Of a stretch of DNA of 64,000 nt, positions 1 to 15,720 are shown one piece after another. The number at the start of each line of letters is the position of its first letter. Position 1 is the stretch's first letter. Made by a program: the position numbers and the translations under genes. The notes under the pieces are model-generated. The model was not told the DNA's origin. It saw nothing but the letters and a program-made list of their open reading frames with translations, and made no database searches. The stretch spans positions 682,001 through 746,000 of the forward strand of contig NC_080067.1 of the NCBI RefSeq assembly GCF_949987535.1, given 5' to 3'. Origin of the DNA: Balaenoptera acutorostrata. Taxonomy: Eukaryota > Chordata > Mammalia > Artiodactyla > Balaenopteridae.

Positions 1-86
1 AACGCCCACTTGCCTCACGGGATTCCTTCCAGTTCCTCAATTTGCAAGGAAGGGTTCCCCACCATCTGCGGCTATTTACATAAATA

Positions 87-115
87 GGGGCGGGGCATCC
101 TCATCCATTATAAAT
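87..115 (+). promoter_or_regulatory. DUXC: DUXC copy 1 core promoter (GC box plus TATA)
   Basis: A GC box (ggggcggggc, 87-96) is followed by a TATA-like TATAAAT at 109-115, about 66 bp before the ATG at 181. A second AT-rich element (catAAATAg) lies just upstream of the GC box. The arrangement gives a plausible transcription start around 140 and a short 5' UTR. The same block recurs unchanged at 8401-8429 in the second unit. No transcript data are available, so the start site is inferred. Confidence 0.6.
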
Positions 116-180
116 CCTGAGCTTCTGAGCACTGAGCAGTTGGCCAGCAGCTTCCGTGCCATCCGTGTGGGTCTCCCACC

Positions 181-5429
<5,249 letters not shown>

Positions 5430-5750
5430 GGGGAGGTAGGAAGACCTTCCCCCGAGCCCCGTTCAAGCCTCCTTTCCTGGGAGGCAGAGCCACGGGCGAG
5501 AGAAAGGAGAAGGAACAAGCACCGCTCATGATAGTGTCTGGCAGGGCGACCAAGGCAAGAAGACTGTCGACGGCAACTGCGTTGTGTCTACGAGCAATGC
5601 CATGCTCCACACGGACTGTCAGGAAGCATGGGCACCAGGAGGGACACCACCTCTGAAGCCTCAAGGAATTCTAGCTTTCCATTGACAACGAGGAGGACCC
5701 AAGGCTGAACTGGATTTCCCCGTTGTATGTGACATTCCATTCATCCAATC

Positions 5751-5756
5751 AATAAA
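5751..5756 (+). terminator. DUXC: DUXC copy 1 polyadenylation signal
   Basis: A canonical AATAAA lies 322 bp after the DUXC stop codon (5427-5429), in the sequence 'tccaatcaataaatctt', giving a modest 3' UTR. A T-rich stretch (cattgtgctttggt) lies some 25 nt further on and could serve as the downstream element. Cleavage would fall near 5775. This unit therefore seems to carry its own poly(A) signal, unlike human D4Z4 repeats, where the stable signal lies outside the array. Confidence 0.65.
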
Positions 5757-6577
5757 TCTTGGCACTCAGTTCAAGTTCTTCATTGTGCTTTGGTCGCTTT
5801 GTATTCTCCCGCGTTTCCTCGGGGAGGTGAAATCCCTCCCTTGGCCTGGGACAGCACGGGAAGGTGGTCCAGACGCCCCTGTCTAGTCCCGTAGCTTGTA
5901 GCCACAAGCACACCCTAGTGGAATCACGAAAACAGTCTCTCAGTGACAACCTTCACTTGGTTTCTGGGTGCATGGTGTGGAAGGGTTCGACAGGGCATCG
6001 CCCTTTGCGCACAAGGACAGAACTATGCAAACAGTTTCATTGCCAGAGTTCAGAGTAACAACTGTGCCCGGTTTATTATGCAGGCAAATAATCTCTCTCC
6101 GTCCCTCTCTCTCTCTCATTGTCTGTCTACGGTCACACACTACACACGCACACCTCTCAAAAGATAAGCCGTGTTACAACTAAAGCGATGCACAAAGGAA
6201 CTGAAAAACCAAATGCCTGTGGCATCTTAACGTCGTGGCAGGTGATCCCTTCCACTGCTTCTTTCAAAAATATTTTCCAATACATGTGCCTCGTACACTC
6301 TGTGTTGAGTGATTCTCGATTGGCTCAATCCGTGCTCCCCATGGCCAGCATGGGTGTGTCAGCGGCACGAAGTAGGAAAATAATCTGAGAGTTGCCACTT
6401 GAATGTGTATACACCGATGTATCTGAGTCTCTAGCTACAACTGCATCCGGGTCTCTAGCTCTATAGTGTGTATATCTCTGCAGACCCATCGAGTCCTCAG
6501 CTCCCTGCCAGTCACTCCTCTGTCTTAGGCTCCCCTTTCTCCAGAGCTCTAGAGCAATATACAGCCCTCTCTCTCTG

Positions 6578-6610
<33 letters not shown>

Positions 6611-8314
6611 GTCTCTCTCTTCCTCTCTCTCTCTCTCTCTCCTTCTTTTCCTTGGGCACAAAGGAAACGTCAGTTTCAAGGGCCACACAGGTGGCATAGG
6701 GCTTCTGGGAAAAGAATCTGGCCGCAGTAGCCTCAGGACAAGTATGACTGGAGATGCGGTAAGAGACAGCTTATGGAAAAGATGGTGCTTTCAAGAGGGC
6801 GGGAGGAACACTGGGTCACAGTGTGCCGGGAAACACTGAGATCCTTGTGGGTGGCAGGACTTGCACAGACGCTAGCTAGAGCTAGGAGCTGTGGCTTTAC
6901 CATCTTGAGGGTTCAATGTTGGCTGCTCCAGCGAAATCTCGGAGCCCAGGGACGGGCAGCGGAACGTCCACAGGGAGGCCACTGGTGGACTGTGCATAAA
7001 CACACCTGTGGGCTCTCAGGATGTCCTGGCTGCCATGCTGATCAAAGCTTCTACTCTCCCAAGCAAGCTTACCCCACCTGGATTGTCCAGGAGGAAGCCG
7101 GTCCAAGTCTGGAAGCCAGTGCCTTCTGGGAGGAGCCAGCAAATCCCATGTTTCCGTGATTAGCTCAGCCAAAACTTCCACCTTCTCGGGAAAAACCACC
7201 CTGATCCAACAAGATGGTCACGCCCCCCTCTGATCTCTGGCACTTGAGGACAAGGGACCAGGACCTGCACCTCCTCAGGACATCCTCCTGGGCCTCCTGG
7301 GACTTGCAGACTCCTACTAGCCCCGGGGGCATCCATCCACGGCTATCACCTGACAACCGCCCTTAGTGGGTGGGTGCAGAAAATCAAACACACAGATCAC
7401 ACAAACACACACGCCCCAGCCATATTTTCACGAATTGGTGGTGTAATTACTCCAATTCCCAACTGTTTCTAAATAAACTCACTGTCCTCATGTTCATCCA
7501 CGTGGTGGCAAAAGAACACATTAGAGATGGTTCTGTGTTTCTGTGTGGTTTTTTTGTTTGTTTGCTTCTAAGTTTTCAATTCTCTGCAGCCCAAACGCCC
7601 CGAAAATGTTGGGATGGTTGTATTTGGAATCCAAAGCATTCCTTTCAAACCAAGCTGTGTCATCATCCATCATATAACTTGCTTCATATCCCTCTCCTTC
7701 TTCCTCCTCTTCTTCTTCTTCCTGCTCCTCCTCCTCCTCTTCTTCTTCCTCTCTTCTCCTTCTTCCAGATGCCAGTTGACCAGTGAATGTGAAACCGACT
7801 TCGTCTTGTGGACGCCAAGGACAAGCACTGAAATTAAGTTCCTTGGCTTGTGAAACCTACACGTGTGGCCTGCCCCTTTCTCTGGTCTCTCCATGGCATG
7901 TGAGCAAGGGGGTGGGTTTCAGGGTACCTCTGAAAAAGTCCCGAACTGTTGAGGACCATGGGTAGACCCTAGATAAGCAGTCAAGCTTAGTGTGTGAATT
8001 ATCGGGAACTCAAACCCCAGCCAAGGAAATGCTTTAAGAGTGGGAGGCAATGACGTCCTGGTGGTGATGAACGAGGTGGGAAACGTACTCGAGGAATGCT
8101 AGGCTCCAGGTTTTCTCTCCATTTTGGAAAGTACAGTGACACAGCTAAGCGTGAGGGACTCAGAGTTGGGGAATTCCACGGAGAGCAAAAGTATGTGTGG
8201 AATGTGAAAAGGTGTGCAAACGAGAGAGCACTGGACCCCAAGCATTCTGGGAAAGGATGACGAGGGCGGCAGCTTCAAAGGGACCTGGGAGCCTCCGAAC
8301 AGGCCTTCCATTCC
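5757..8314. other. Spacer between DUXC units
   Basis: No gene was recognised. It contains a CT-rich microsatellite (about 6563-6645), a TTC-rich pyrimidine tract (about 7690-7768) and short CA runs. No SINE or L1 is visible in this 2.6 kb, in contrast to the repeat-dense DNA after 13,937. That fits a recently homogenised macrosatellite unit. Confidence 0.6.
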
Positions 8315-8400
8315 AACGCCCACTTGCCTCACGGGATTCCTTCCAGTTCCTCAATTTGCAAGGAAGGGTTCCCCACCATCTGCGGCTATTTACATAAATA

Positions 8401-8429
8401 GGGGCGGGGCATCCTCATCCATTATAAAT
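8401..8429 (+). promoter_or_regulatory. DUXC copy 2 core promoter
   Basis: An exact copy of the GC box (8401-8410) and TATAAAT (8423-8429) found in unit 1. It drives only exons 1 and 2 before the unit breaks off, and lies about 3.1 kb upstream of the USP17-like TATA box in the same orientation. Confidence 0.55.
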
Positions 8430-8494
8430 CCTGAGCTTCTGAGCACTGAGCAGTTGGCCAGCAGCTTCCGTGCCATCCGTGTGGGTCTCCCACC

Positions 8495-10430
8495 ATGGAT
8501 TCGTCCAGCTCGTCCGGCACATACAGCACCTCCACAGGTACGTTGCCCTCAGCATCTGGGCTCTGGGGTTGGGTCCTCCAAATACACTCATGCACCTCCC
8601 CACCCCAAGGGTTGATCACCACGAAGGTTGAAGCTTCCCAATGACCACTAATTGGCACGGACAGATATGCTGGGACATGTTTCTGGAATCAGTTGGGCAA
8701 AAGGATGCACCTTGGTTTGGGCAATTCACGTACATATTTCTGGTTTGATGGTTCGTTTGTTTTCCTTCTTGAAATCGACATGGAAGTAGGTAGGCCTGTT
8801 GCCTGACAATGGCTTCTCTACCAGAAATCCCAGCCTGTGGTTGCAGTGAATGGAACACGAGTGTTTGAAAACGTTCCCAGCTAAACTGACACTCTTTTCC
8901 AGTTGACCGTGTTTGGGATTTTGAGTTGGTTTCCCATGTTCTATTCTTGCTGTTGTTACGGATTTGCTCTCTTTGGTTTCGTGTTCCATTTGAACTGGTT
9001 ACCTTCCATGGTGTCCATGGAAAGAATCCACATCCAGTATGTATTAAGACTAGAAGAAAAAGAGAGTTTTTCTTTGAGCCCAACTGAAAGCTAGAGCCTG
9101 GGAAACAGAGATTCCAGGAGCACTCGAACTGTCTCTCATTGGACTCCAAGGTAGCCAGTGCAGGAGCCTCTGGAAAGGCAAAATCCGCAGTGTGACACGT
9201 TCGTTCCTTGAGTGCTTTCCAAAGATTTTCCTTGGAGCTGGCAGGAAGGAAGGGCGCTTTTAAAGGAAGTCCCCGTTGGGGGTCCGAAACCCTTGCCTTG
9301 CCTTGCCTCCTTCCAGCGCGAGACCTGGAGACGACCCTACGTCACCAGCTGCCAGCTGCTAGAGCGGGTGGCCCTTGCAGAAGGGTTGGTGTTGTCCTAG
9401 AGTTGGAGAGAGTTCAGGAAACTCAAATCTCAAGGATGTGCAGGACGTGCCTGAAACCACATCCACCCTGGCCATCACGCCCGGCTCCTGCCTTAGAAGG
9501 CAGGAAACAAACACCCATCTATTCCCTTGCCACCAGAAAGACGCAACCTCAAATAGGACAGGGATGGGGGGGGGCAGCCCTTCAAGGCTGCCCAACTGAA
9601 AGAATAGCACACACACACGGCGAGTCAGCAAGACCTTGGTGCCTGGAAAGGGAAACTCATCTTCCGAAGAATACTGGGCTGTTGTGGGTGTGTGGGTGGG
9701 CGGGCGCCATCACACGGGGCCCCACGTTGGTCCTTATCTCACAAAAGTGGGTCTTCTAAACAATCTCCTAGTGCGTTCTGTGTTGGGGGTTGGCTTGTGT
9801 GTTTGTCTGGCTTCGTTTGGCTTTCGTCTCGTTTCCTTTCAAATAGTGAAAGCGGATGTGCCCTGTGCGTATGACAGGCCAGAAGCCGGGCTCCTTCCGT
9901 TAGCATAGAGTTCAAGGTAAATCTGGTAGAAGCCATCAAGACTTTCTGAGGCCTCCACAGGTGGACAATCCTTCCACCCATTTTGGTCACGTTAGCCTGT
10001 TTTTCTAGGGCTTTCCCCTTCTGCTTGCATAGCGCCCTGTGGATCCTTGGCGAGTGGTGGGGGGATCCCCATAGCCTTGACCCTCAGCTTAGCTTGAGCC
10101 CACACGGTCCCACTCAGCGTGGCTTTCAGGGTTTGCCCACGGTTGTTCCAAATGCAGAGTCTTCCCCTGGCTTAGAGATTTTTCACGTGGCACAAGGACC
10201 AGCGCTGTGCCGGTACCATTGGTTTGCACCTCCATGGATTCGCCCCTGACACATTCCCCCTTTTCTCTCCCACAGGCCGACTCTCAAGACCATCGCGAAG
10301 GAGGAGGCTGGTTCTGAGGCTGAGTCAGAAGGACACCCTGCAAGCACTCTTTCAACAGAACCCCTACCCCGGGATAACGACCAGAGAACGGCTGGCACGA
10401 GAACTGGGCATTCCAGAAAGCAGAGTTCAG
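8495..10430 (+). pseudogene. DUXC: DUXC copy 2, 3'-truncated (exons 1 and 2 only)
   Basis: Exon 1 (8495-8537) and exon 2 (10276-10430) are identical to those of copy 1, including the splice sites, and encode the first 66 residues. These are the N-terminus and helices 1 and 2 of homeodomain 1. The WFQN recognition helix, homeodomain 2 and the activation tail (exons 3-5) are missing because homology ends in intron 2 at about 11,075. The fragment cannot encode a DNA-binding DUX protein by itself. The exon 2 donor at 10431 is intact, so a transcript could splice to a downstream acceptor; that is untested. It is best read as the distal edge of the array. Confidence 0.8.
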
Positions 10431-11182
10431 GTACGTCCGAGTCTCTCGATCCATTCTCCCTCTCGGGGTCCATGTCCAGGCGCAAGTCGCCCTACGCCAG
10501 CTGAAGTCCTTGCTCTTGGGGCTTCCTCTTCTGGGTGCTCCAGACAGCAGGGACTCGAATCTTGGCAAGGAAGGTGGCTCCCTTTGGAAAACGTGGCCAG
10601 ACTGAGCTGTGTGGCGAGAGGTCCATTCAAATGGGTGGTCAAGAATAAAGGGCGAGGGGCCAAGGAAGCAGGAGGGCCTGGTGGTGCCAGGGAGGTGTTC
10701 CCTTGATGGCTGGCCTCCGAGGAGCTAGCCTTGCTGAAGACTTCCCTCTCTGGGCAGGTTGGAGAGGAGTCACCAAAGGTAGGAACACCTCGCCTGCGAC
10801 CTTACAGAGCATCGCCAAAGACTGATTGGCTTTCCCTATGGACACTTTTTCTTGGGGTGTCAAATTTTCCACACACCACCTTCAGAAACGTCTAAACACA
10901 CACCCACACACACGCACACAAGCACAGTTCCACACTTCAATTAAGTCTCGGGGAATGAGTTAGCAAGCACACTGTTTCACTGTTGCAGAGAAGGACAGAT
11001 AATTTGAGGATGTTGAGGGGGTACATAAGAGCTTCCTCACCTAAGAGTGATGGAATCATGTATTTCCTGAGAGGTTTTACACTCCTTGAATCACTTGCTT
11101 GGACTCTGAGTGCAAGTTGCGATTCATAAACTATCGAAGTTGATGTGGAAAGCTCTCAAGAAATTCTGTCACGTCAGAGTAC

Positions 11183-11460
11183 CTTTGAAATTCGTGAAGT
11201 TGAGAGAAGTGTTAAAATGTTTGTTTTCCCTTCGGTCAGAAATCTTTTTAACAAGTGAAGTGTGTTCTGGATTGAATTGTGTTCCCTCACATGCGTATGC
11301 TGAACGTCTACACCACTGTGTGAATCTACTGGGGGGCCTCTCGGAGGTGGTCCTGGATTTTGATAAAGAGAATTCCTCAGGAAATGTGTCCATTGTTCTC
11401 TCTTTCTTCGGATTCAGAGAGACCACGCCCTCAGACCCTTAATCCAATTAAGAGCTTGCA
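11183..11460 (+). promoter_or_regulatory. USP17-like upstream regulatory block with a DUX-type motif
   Basis: This block contains TAATCCAATTA at 11440-11450, one base from the TAAYYYAATCA consensus published for DUX4. It lies about 72 bp upstream of the TATA box. The whole block recurs at 14,324-14,600, so it belongs to the USP17-like repeat unit. Parts of it (gaattgtgt near 11273, and taatccaat) resemble an old interspersed repeat, so the motif may come from a transposon. Binding is inferred. Confidence 0.5.
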
Positions 11461-11521
11461 ACGCATTGGTGGATCTTGTACCGGTGGGGTGGCAGGGGTG
11501 GGGGCAGGGCTAGGAGTGAGC

Positions 11522-11528
11522 TATAAAA
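11522..11528 (+). promoter_or_regulatory. USP17-like TATA box
   Basis: TATAAAA lies 84 bp upstream of the preferred ATG at 11612. It predicts transcription from about 11,550. This excludes the further upstream in-frame codons as starts, although the frame is open from 11,360. Confidence 0.6.
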
Positions 11529-11611
11529 TGGCTGATGGGAGTGTCCCAGGCTGTCACTTGCAGACCGACTGTCTCCGGGAAGGAGGCATCGTTGTGCTGC
11601 TGGAGCACCAG

Positions 11612-13291
11612 ATGGAAAATCTTGTGGACCTTGTTTGCAGAGACGTGGAGGCTGCTTCTCTCGACTGGGGAGATGAGTGTCCACTTCAGTTCGACATCTT
11701 TCCCAAACTCCACTCTCCTCAGCCAAGTGCCACTGGTGTTGATGCCCACTGGGGGTCCCCTCGACCTGAGGAGCCGTCCCCGCCATCCCAGATGGTTTGG
11801 TGCAGTCAGCGCGGTGACTTGACTCCAGTGTCAGCAGGGCTGGCTTGTGCCCAGAAACTTCTCCTGCCTTGGAGGTTACCGTTTGTGGTGGGGGCCGGAC
11901 TTCAGAATGTGGGGAACACCTGCTACATGAATGCAGCGCTGCAGTGTCTGACCCACACACCACCCCTGGCCAGCTCGATGCTGTCCCAGCAGCACTCAAC
12001 AATCTGTCCGAACCAGACCTTCTGCATGCTGTGTGCTATGCAAACTCACATTACCCGAGCCCTTCTTCATCCTGGAGAGGTGATCCGGCCCCGGAAGGAT
12101 CTGGTCGCTAGCTTCCACAGACACAAGCAGGAAGATGCCCACGAGTTTCTGATGTTCACTCTGGATGCCATGCAGCAAGCATGCTTGAGTGCATATGAGC
12201 TGTTAGGCCATCCCTCCGAGGACACCACCCTCGTCCATCGAATCTTTGGTGGGTCTTGGAGATGTCAGATCCAGTGTCTCCACTGCCTCAGGGTTTCAGA
12301 CACTCTCGACCCTTACCTGGACATCACCTTGGATATCACGGCAGCTCAGAGTGTAGTACAAGCTTTGAACGAGTTGGTGAAGCCCGAGAAGCTGGACGGC
12401 GAAAATGCCTATCATTGTAGTGTTTGTCTCAAGAAGGTGCCTGCCACCAAGAGGTTGACTCTGCACAGTGCCTCCCAGGTCCTCATCGTTGTGCTGAAAC
12501 GGTTCACAGAGGTCACAGGAGTCAAAATGGTTCAGAAAGTGCACTATCCCGAGTGCCTCGACTTGCGACCGTACGTGTCTGAGCAGAAGGCAGGGCCACT
12601 AGATTATGCGCTCTATGCTGTGCTGGTGCACGCCGGGTGGAGTGGTCACCAAGGACACTACTTTTGTTATGTCAAAGCTGGAAGTGGCCAGTGGTATAAA
12701 GTGGACGATGCCATGGTAACAGCCTGTGATGTGACTTCTGCCCTGAGCCAAAGTGCCTATGTCCTCTTTTACGTCCAGAATAGTGCACTGGAAGGAGACT
12801 GTGGGAGAGTGTCACCAGGAGGGGCACGGACACCCCTGGGGGCTGAGCCCACACGCACCGTGACGGCCCACAGGGAGCCTGAAAGAGACGTCAGCATCGG
12901 AGTTCCTGGGTCGGAGGAGCCCCTGGAGGGAACGGACGTTCAAGAAGTCAGCTTAGAGCAGTGGAGACGCCTCCAGGCACCCAACCGACCTAAGCCTGAG
13001 TTCAACCTCAGGAAGATCGAGTCTGCCTTGCCTGCCGATGCAGTCGTGATTCACCCATCGAACTATGAAGGTGGGATGAGCACAAAGCTGTGTGAGCAAG
13101 AGAACTACCAGTTCAACCGTGCCAGCGGGGACACTGCACCCAAGAGGCCAATAAACATCGGCAGCAACATCCCTTGTCTCAGTAGGAGAGCCAGAGCCTC
13201 CAGGAAAAAGAACAAGAAGAAGCAGAGGTCTGTGGGTGCACTGCAGAAAGGTCTGATGCACATCCTTGCAGACACCCACACATCCAACTGA
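11612..13291 (+). CDS. USP17L: USP17-like (DUB family) ubiquitin-specific protease
   Basis: A single-exon ORF of 559 residues from this start. The USP fold is clear. Cys104 sits in the GNTCYMNA box, His349 in GHQGHYFCYV, and Asp365/366 in WYKVDDAMVT, so the triad looks intact. Two CxxC pairs (CLHC and CSVC) match the USP zinc site. The C-terminal tail is basic (SRRARASRKKNKKK), as in human USP17. The family removes ubiquitin from substrates and affects cell cycle, migration and early-embryo programmes. The ancestral start, by comparison with human USP17, falls at 11645 where the codon is GTG (Val). I chose the nearest upstream ATG (11612), which adds 11 residues and lies just after the TATA box. 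Other in-frame ATGs exist upstream. It lies on the same strand as DUXC. Confidence 0.85.
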   Translation: MENLVDLVCRDVEAASLDWGDECPLQFDIFPKLHSPQPSATGVDAHWGSPRPEEPSPPSQMVWCSQRGDLTPVSAGLACAQKLLLPWRLPFVVGAGLQNVGNTCYMNAALQCLTHTPPLASSMLSQQHSTICPNQTFCMLCAMQTHITRALLHPGEVIRPRKDLVASFHRHKQEDAHEFLMFTLDAMQQACLSAYELLGHPSEDTTLVHRIFGGSWRCQIQCLHCLRVSDTLDPYLDITLDITAAQSVVQALNELVKPEKLDGENAYHCSVCLKKVPATKRLTLHSASQVLIVVLKRFTEVTGVKMVQKVHYPECLDLRPYVSEQKAGPLDYALYAVLVHAGWSGHQGHYFCYVKAGSGQWYKVDDAMVTACDVTSALSQSAYVLFYVQNSALEGDCGRVSPGGARTPLGAEPTRTVTAHREPERDVSIGVPGSEEPLEGTDVQEVSLEQWRRLQAPNRPKPEFNLRKIESALPADAVVIHPSNYEGGMSTKLCEQENYQFNRASGDTAPKRPINIGSNIPCLSRRARASRKKNKKKQRSVGALQKGLMHILADTHTSN

Positions 13292-13371
13292 CAAACCTAG
13301 AGTCACACAGAGGAAAGAGTTTGTGTCACAAGTGTGGCTACTCTAGCCTTGCAGAACCCAGAGGAGACCCT

Positions 13372-13937
13372 CTGTAGTGGGAGCCAGGCTTCAGAATGTG
13401 GGGAACACCTGCTACATGAATGCAGCGTTGCAGTGTCTGACCCACACACCACCCCTGGCCAGCTCGATGCTGTCCCAGCAGTACTCAACAATCTGTCCGA
13501 ACCACACCTTCTGCATGTTGTGTGCTATGCAAACTCACATTACCCAAGTCCTCCTTCATCCTGGAGAAGTGATCCAGCCCTGGAAGGGCCTGGTCATTAG
13601 CTTCCACAGACACAAGCAGGAAGGTGCCCACAAGTTTCTGATATTCACTCTGGTTGCCATGCAGCAAGCATGCTTGAGTGCACATGAGCTGTTAGGCCAT
13701 CCCTCCGAGGGCACCACTCTCATCCGTTGAACCGTTGGCGGGTCTTGGAGATCTCAGATCCAATGTCTCCACTGCCTCGGGGTTTTGGACACTCTCAACC
13801 CTTACCTGGATATCACGGCAGCTCAGAGTGTGGTGCAAGCTTTGAACGAGTTGGTGAACCCCAAGAAGCTGGATGGCAAAAATGCTTATCATTGCAGTGT
13901 TTGTCTCAAGAAGGTGCCTGCCACCAAGATGCTTGTT
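13372..13937 (+). pseudogene. USP17L: USP17-like second copy, truncated
   Basis: It starts abruptly at the catalytic Cys box (GNTCYMNA kept) with no N-terminus. It reads in frame for about 118 codons, then meets a TGA at 13728-13730 where the intact copy has CGA. After that it shows a 12-bp deletion near 13,810 relative to the intact gene. Homology ends at about 13,937, at the head of a SINE, so the His and Asp box regions are missing. The catalytic Cys and the first CxxC region remain recognisable. It is not functional as a protease. It is a remnant of a tandem USP17-like unit. Confidence 0.85.
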
Positions 13938-14312
13938 GGGGGCGCCCTGGTGGCGTAGTTGTTAAGGATCTGCCTGCCAATGCAGGTGACATGGGTTGAG
14001 TCCTGGTCCAGGAAGATCCCACATTGTGTGGAACAACTAATATCTTGCACAGGAACTACTGAGCCTGTGCTCTAGAACCTCTGAGCTACATCTACTGAGA
14101 CCGTGAGCCACAACTACTGAAGCCCGTGCACCTAGAGCCTGTGCTCCACAACCAGAGAAGCCACCGCAATAAGAAGTCTGTGCACCACAACAAGGAGTAG
14201 CCCCCACTAGCCACAACTAGAGAAAGTCCACACGCAGCAATGAAGACACAACGCAGCCAAAAATAAATAATGAATAAATACATAAGTTAATTAATTAATT
14301 AATTAAAAAAAT
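13938..14312 (+). mobile_element. CHR-type SINE
   Basis: A tRNA-derived head (gccctggtggcgtagttgtt) and a body with repeated 'actactgagcc' phrases end in an AT-rich (TTAA)n tail. It separates the truncated USP17-like copy from an orphan copy of the USP17-like upstream block. Confidence 0.85.
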
Positions 14313-14600
14313 AAGAGTAGAGTGGAAATTCAGGAAGTTGAGTGAAGTGTTAAAATGTTTGTTTTCCTTTGGACAGAAATCTTTTTAACAAGTGAAATGT
14401 GTTGTGAACTGAATTGTGTGCCCCCAAATTTGTATGCTGAACGTCTACACCCCCATGTGAATCTACTTGGGAGCCTCTCAGAGGCATTCCTGGAGTTTGA
14501 TAAGAGAATTCCTCAGTAAAGAGTCCATTCTTCTCTCTCGGGGTTGAGAGTGACCACACCCTCAGACGCTTAATCCAATTAAGAGTGGGTGACACAATGG
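14313..14600 (+). promoter_or_regulatory. Orphan copy of the USP17-like upstream block
   Basis: This is a diverged copy of 11,180-11,455, including 'aacaagtgaaatgtg', 'gctgaacgtctacac' and TAATCCAATTA at 14571-14581. No TATA box and no USP17-like ORF follow. It is the 5' flank of a third unit whose gene is missing. Confidence 0.75.
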
Positions 14601-15720
14601 TGGAAACCCATATCATGCTTCGGCACACACACATGCAAGCACTGTGCTGTCTCACGACAGAAACAGAGTCCTATGTCAAATGGTACTTAGCAAAATGACA
14701 TGTCAAATTGTTAGTCAATCTAAATCCATTTTAAGTAACTGAGTAACTTGGTGTGAATAGGAAGCTACGGCATTCATCAGACTTTGGTGGCAAATGTCTG
14801 AACTTTTTGAAACTGGCTTAAGGGCCAAACCCTGTGTTTTGCAAAATTTCAGCAGTTCCCTGTCTTGAGACAAGTGTTGTGGACTCTGTGTAGTTCTTCC
14901 CATGTAAATCATGGTGGTAAACATTCCCATGGCTTTGCTTATTATATTTTAATGAATGTTATTCTAAAGCTTTCTTTTAAAATTTTTATTCAGTATAAAT
15001 AAAATTCTACCAAAAAAGTCATACTGTACATGGTCTTTATTTCTCAGCCTTGAAAGGTCATCTTAACATTCATTTTTAGTCATCGAAGCTCATGTAACTG
15101 AGAGGAAAGGGGTGATTGGGAGGACCTAAGGCTTTTTCAAATCTCAGGCCCTTCCAGATCTACTGGTGAATAAATGCACATCATGCCTTCAACCAGCAGC
15201 TCTTCTGTCCTTGGGATACAGAGTTCTGCAGAGTCTCTTGCTTTTCTTCAAGAGCATAGGTCTGCTTGGATTAGGGACCCATGCTAAAGGACTCACCTTA
15301 AACTAATCACATATGTAACTACCCTATGTCCATATACAATTGCATTCTGATGAAATAAATGTTAGGGCTTCAACGTATGAATTTAAGGGAGGGGAACACA
15401 GTTCAGTTTATAAAAGTTAGTTCATTCTTTTCATATTTTTATATCTTAAAAACTTATTTTTCTTTTTTATTAAATAAAGGAATAATATCCATGAATTAAT
15501 GGGGACAAAGACAAGATTGTTTGAGGTGAGGGGAAATGTTTATTAATGGATGTGCCTTCAAAACTGGATTTTAAAAATGAAAGGGAAGCTATTGGAAACA
15601 AAAGGATTTCAAAATTTTAACCTTCTCCAAAAAATCAAATTTAAGGTTGGGTGATACCAAAGCTTATTTAAATGCTAAGAGGATGGTTCAGAGACAGGGA
15701 GTAGTTTCAAATAGAGTGTA
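14600..15720. other. AT-rich non-coding DNA
   Basis: No gene, SINE or other element was recognised. Several short A- or T-rich stretches are present. Confidence 0.4.

Noticed and set aside
11360..11611. Upstream extension of the USP17-like ORF
   Set aside because: The frame is open, but it begins with a non-ATG codon and lies before and across the TATA box, so it is unlikely to be in the mRNA.
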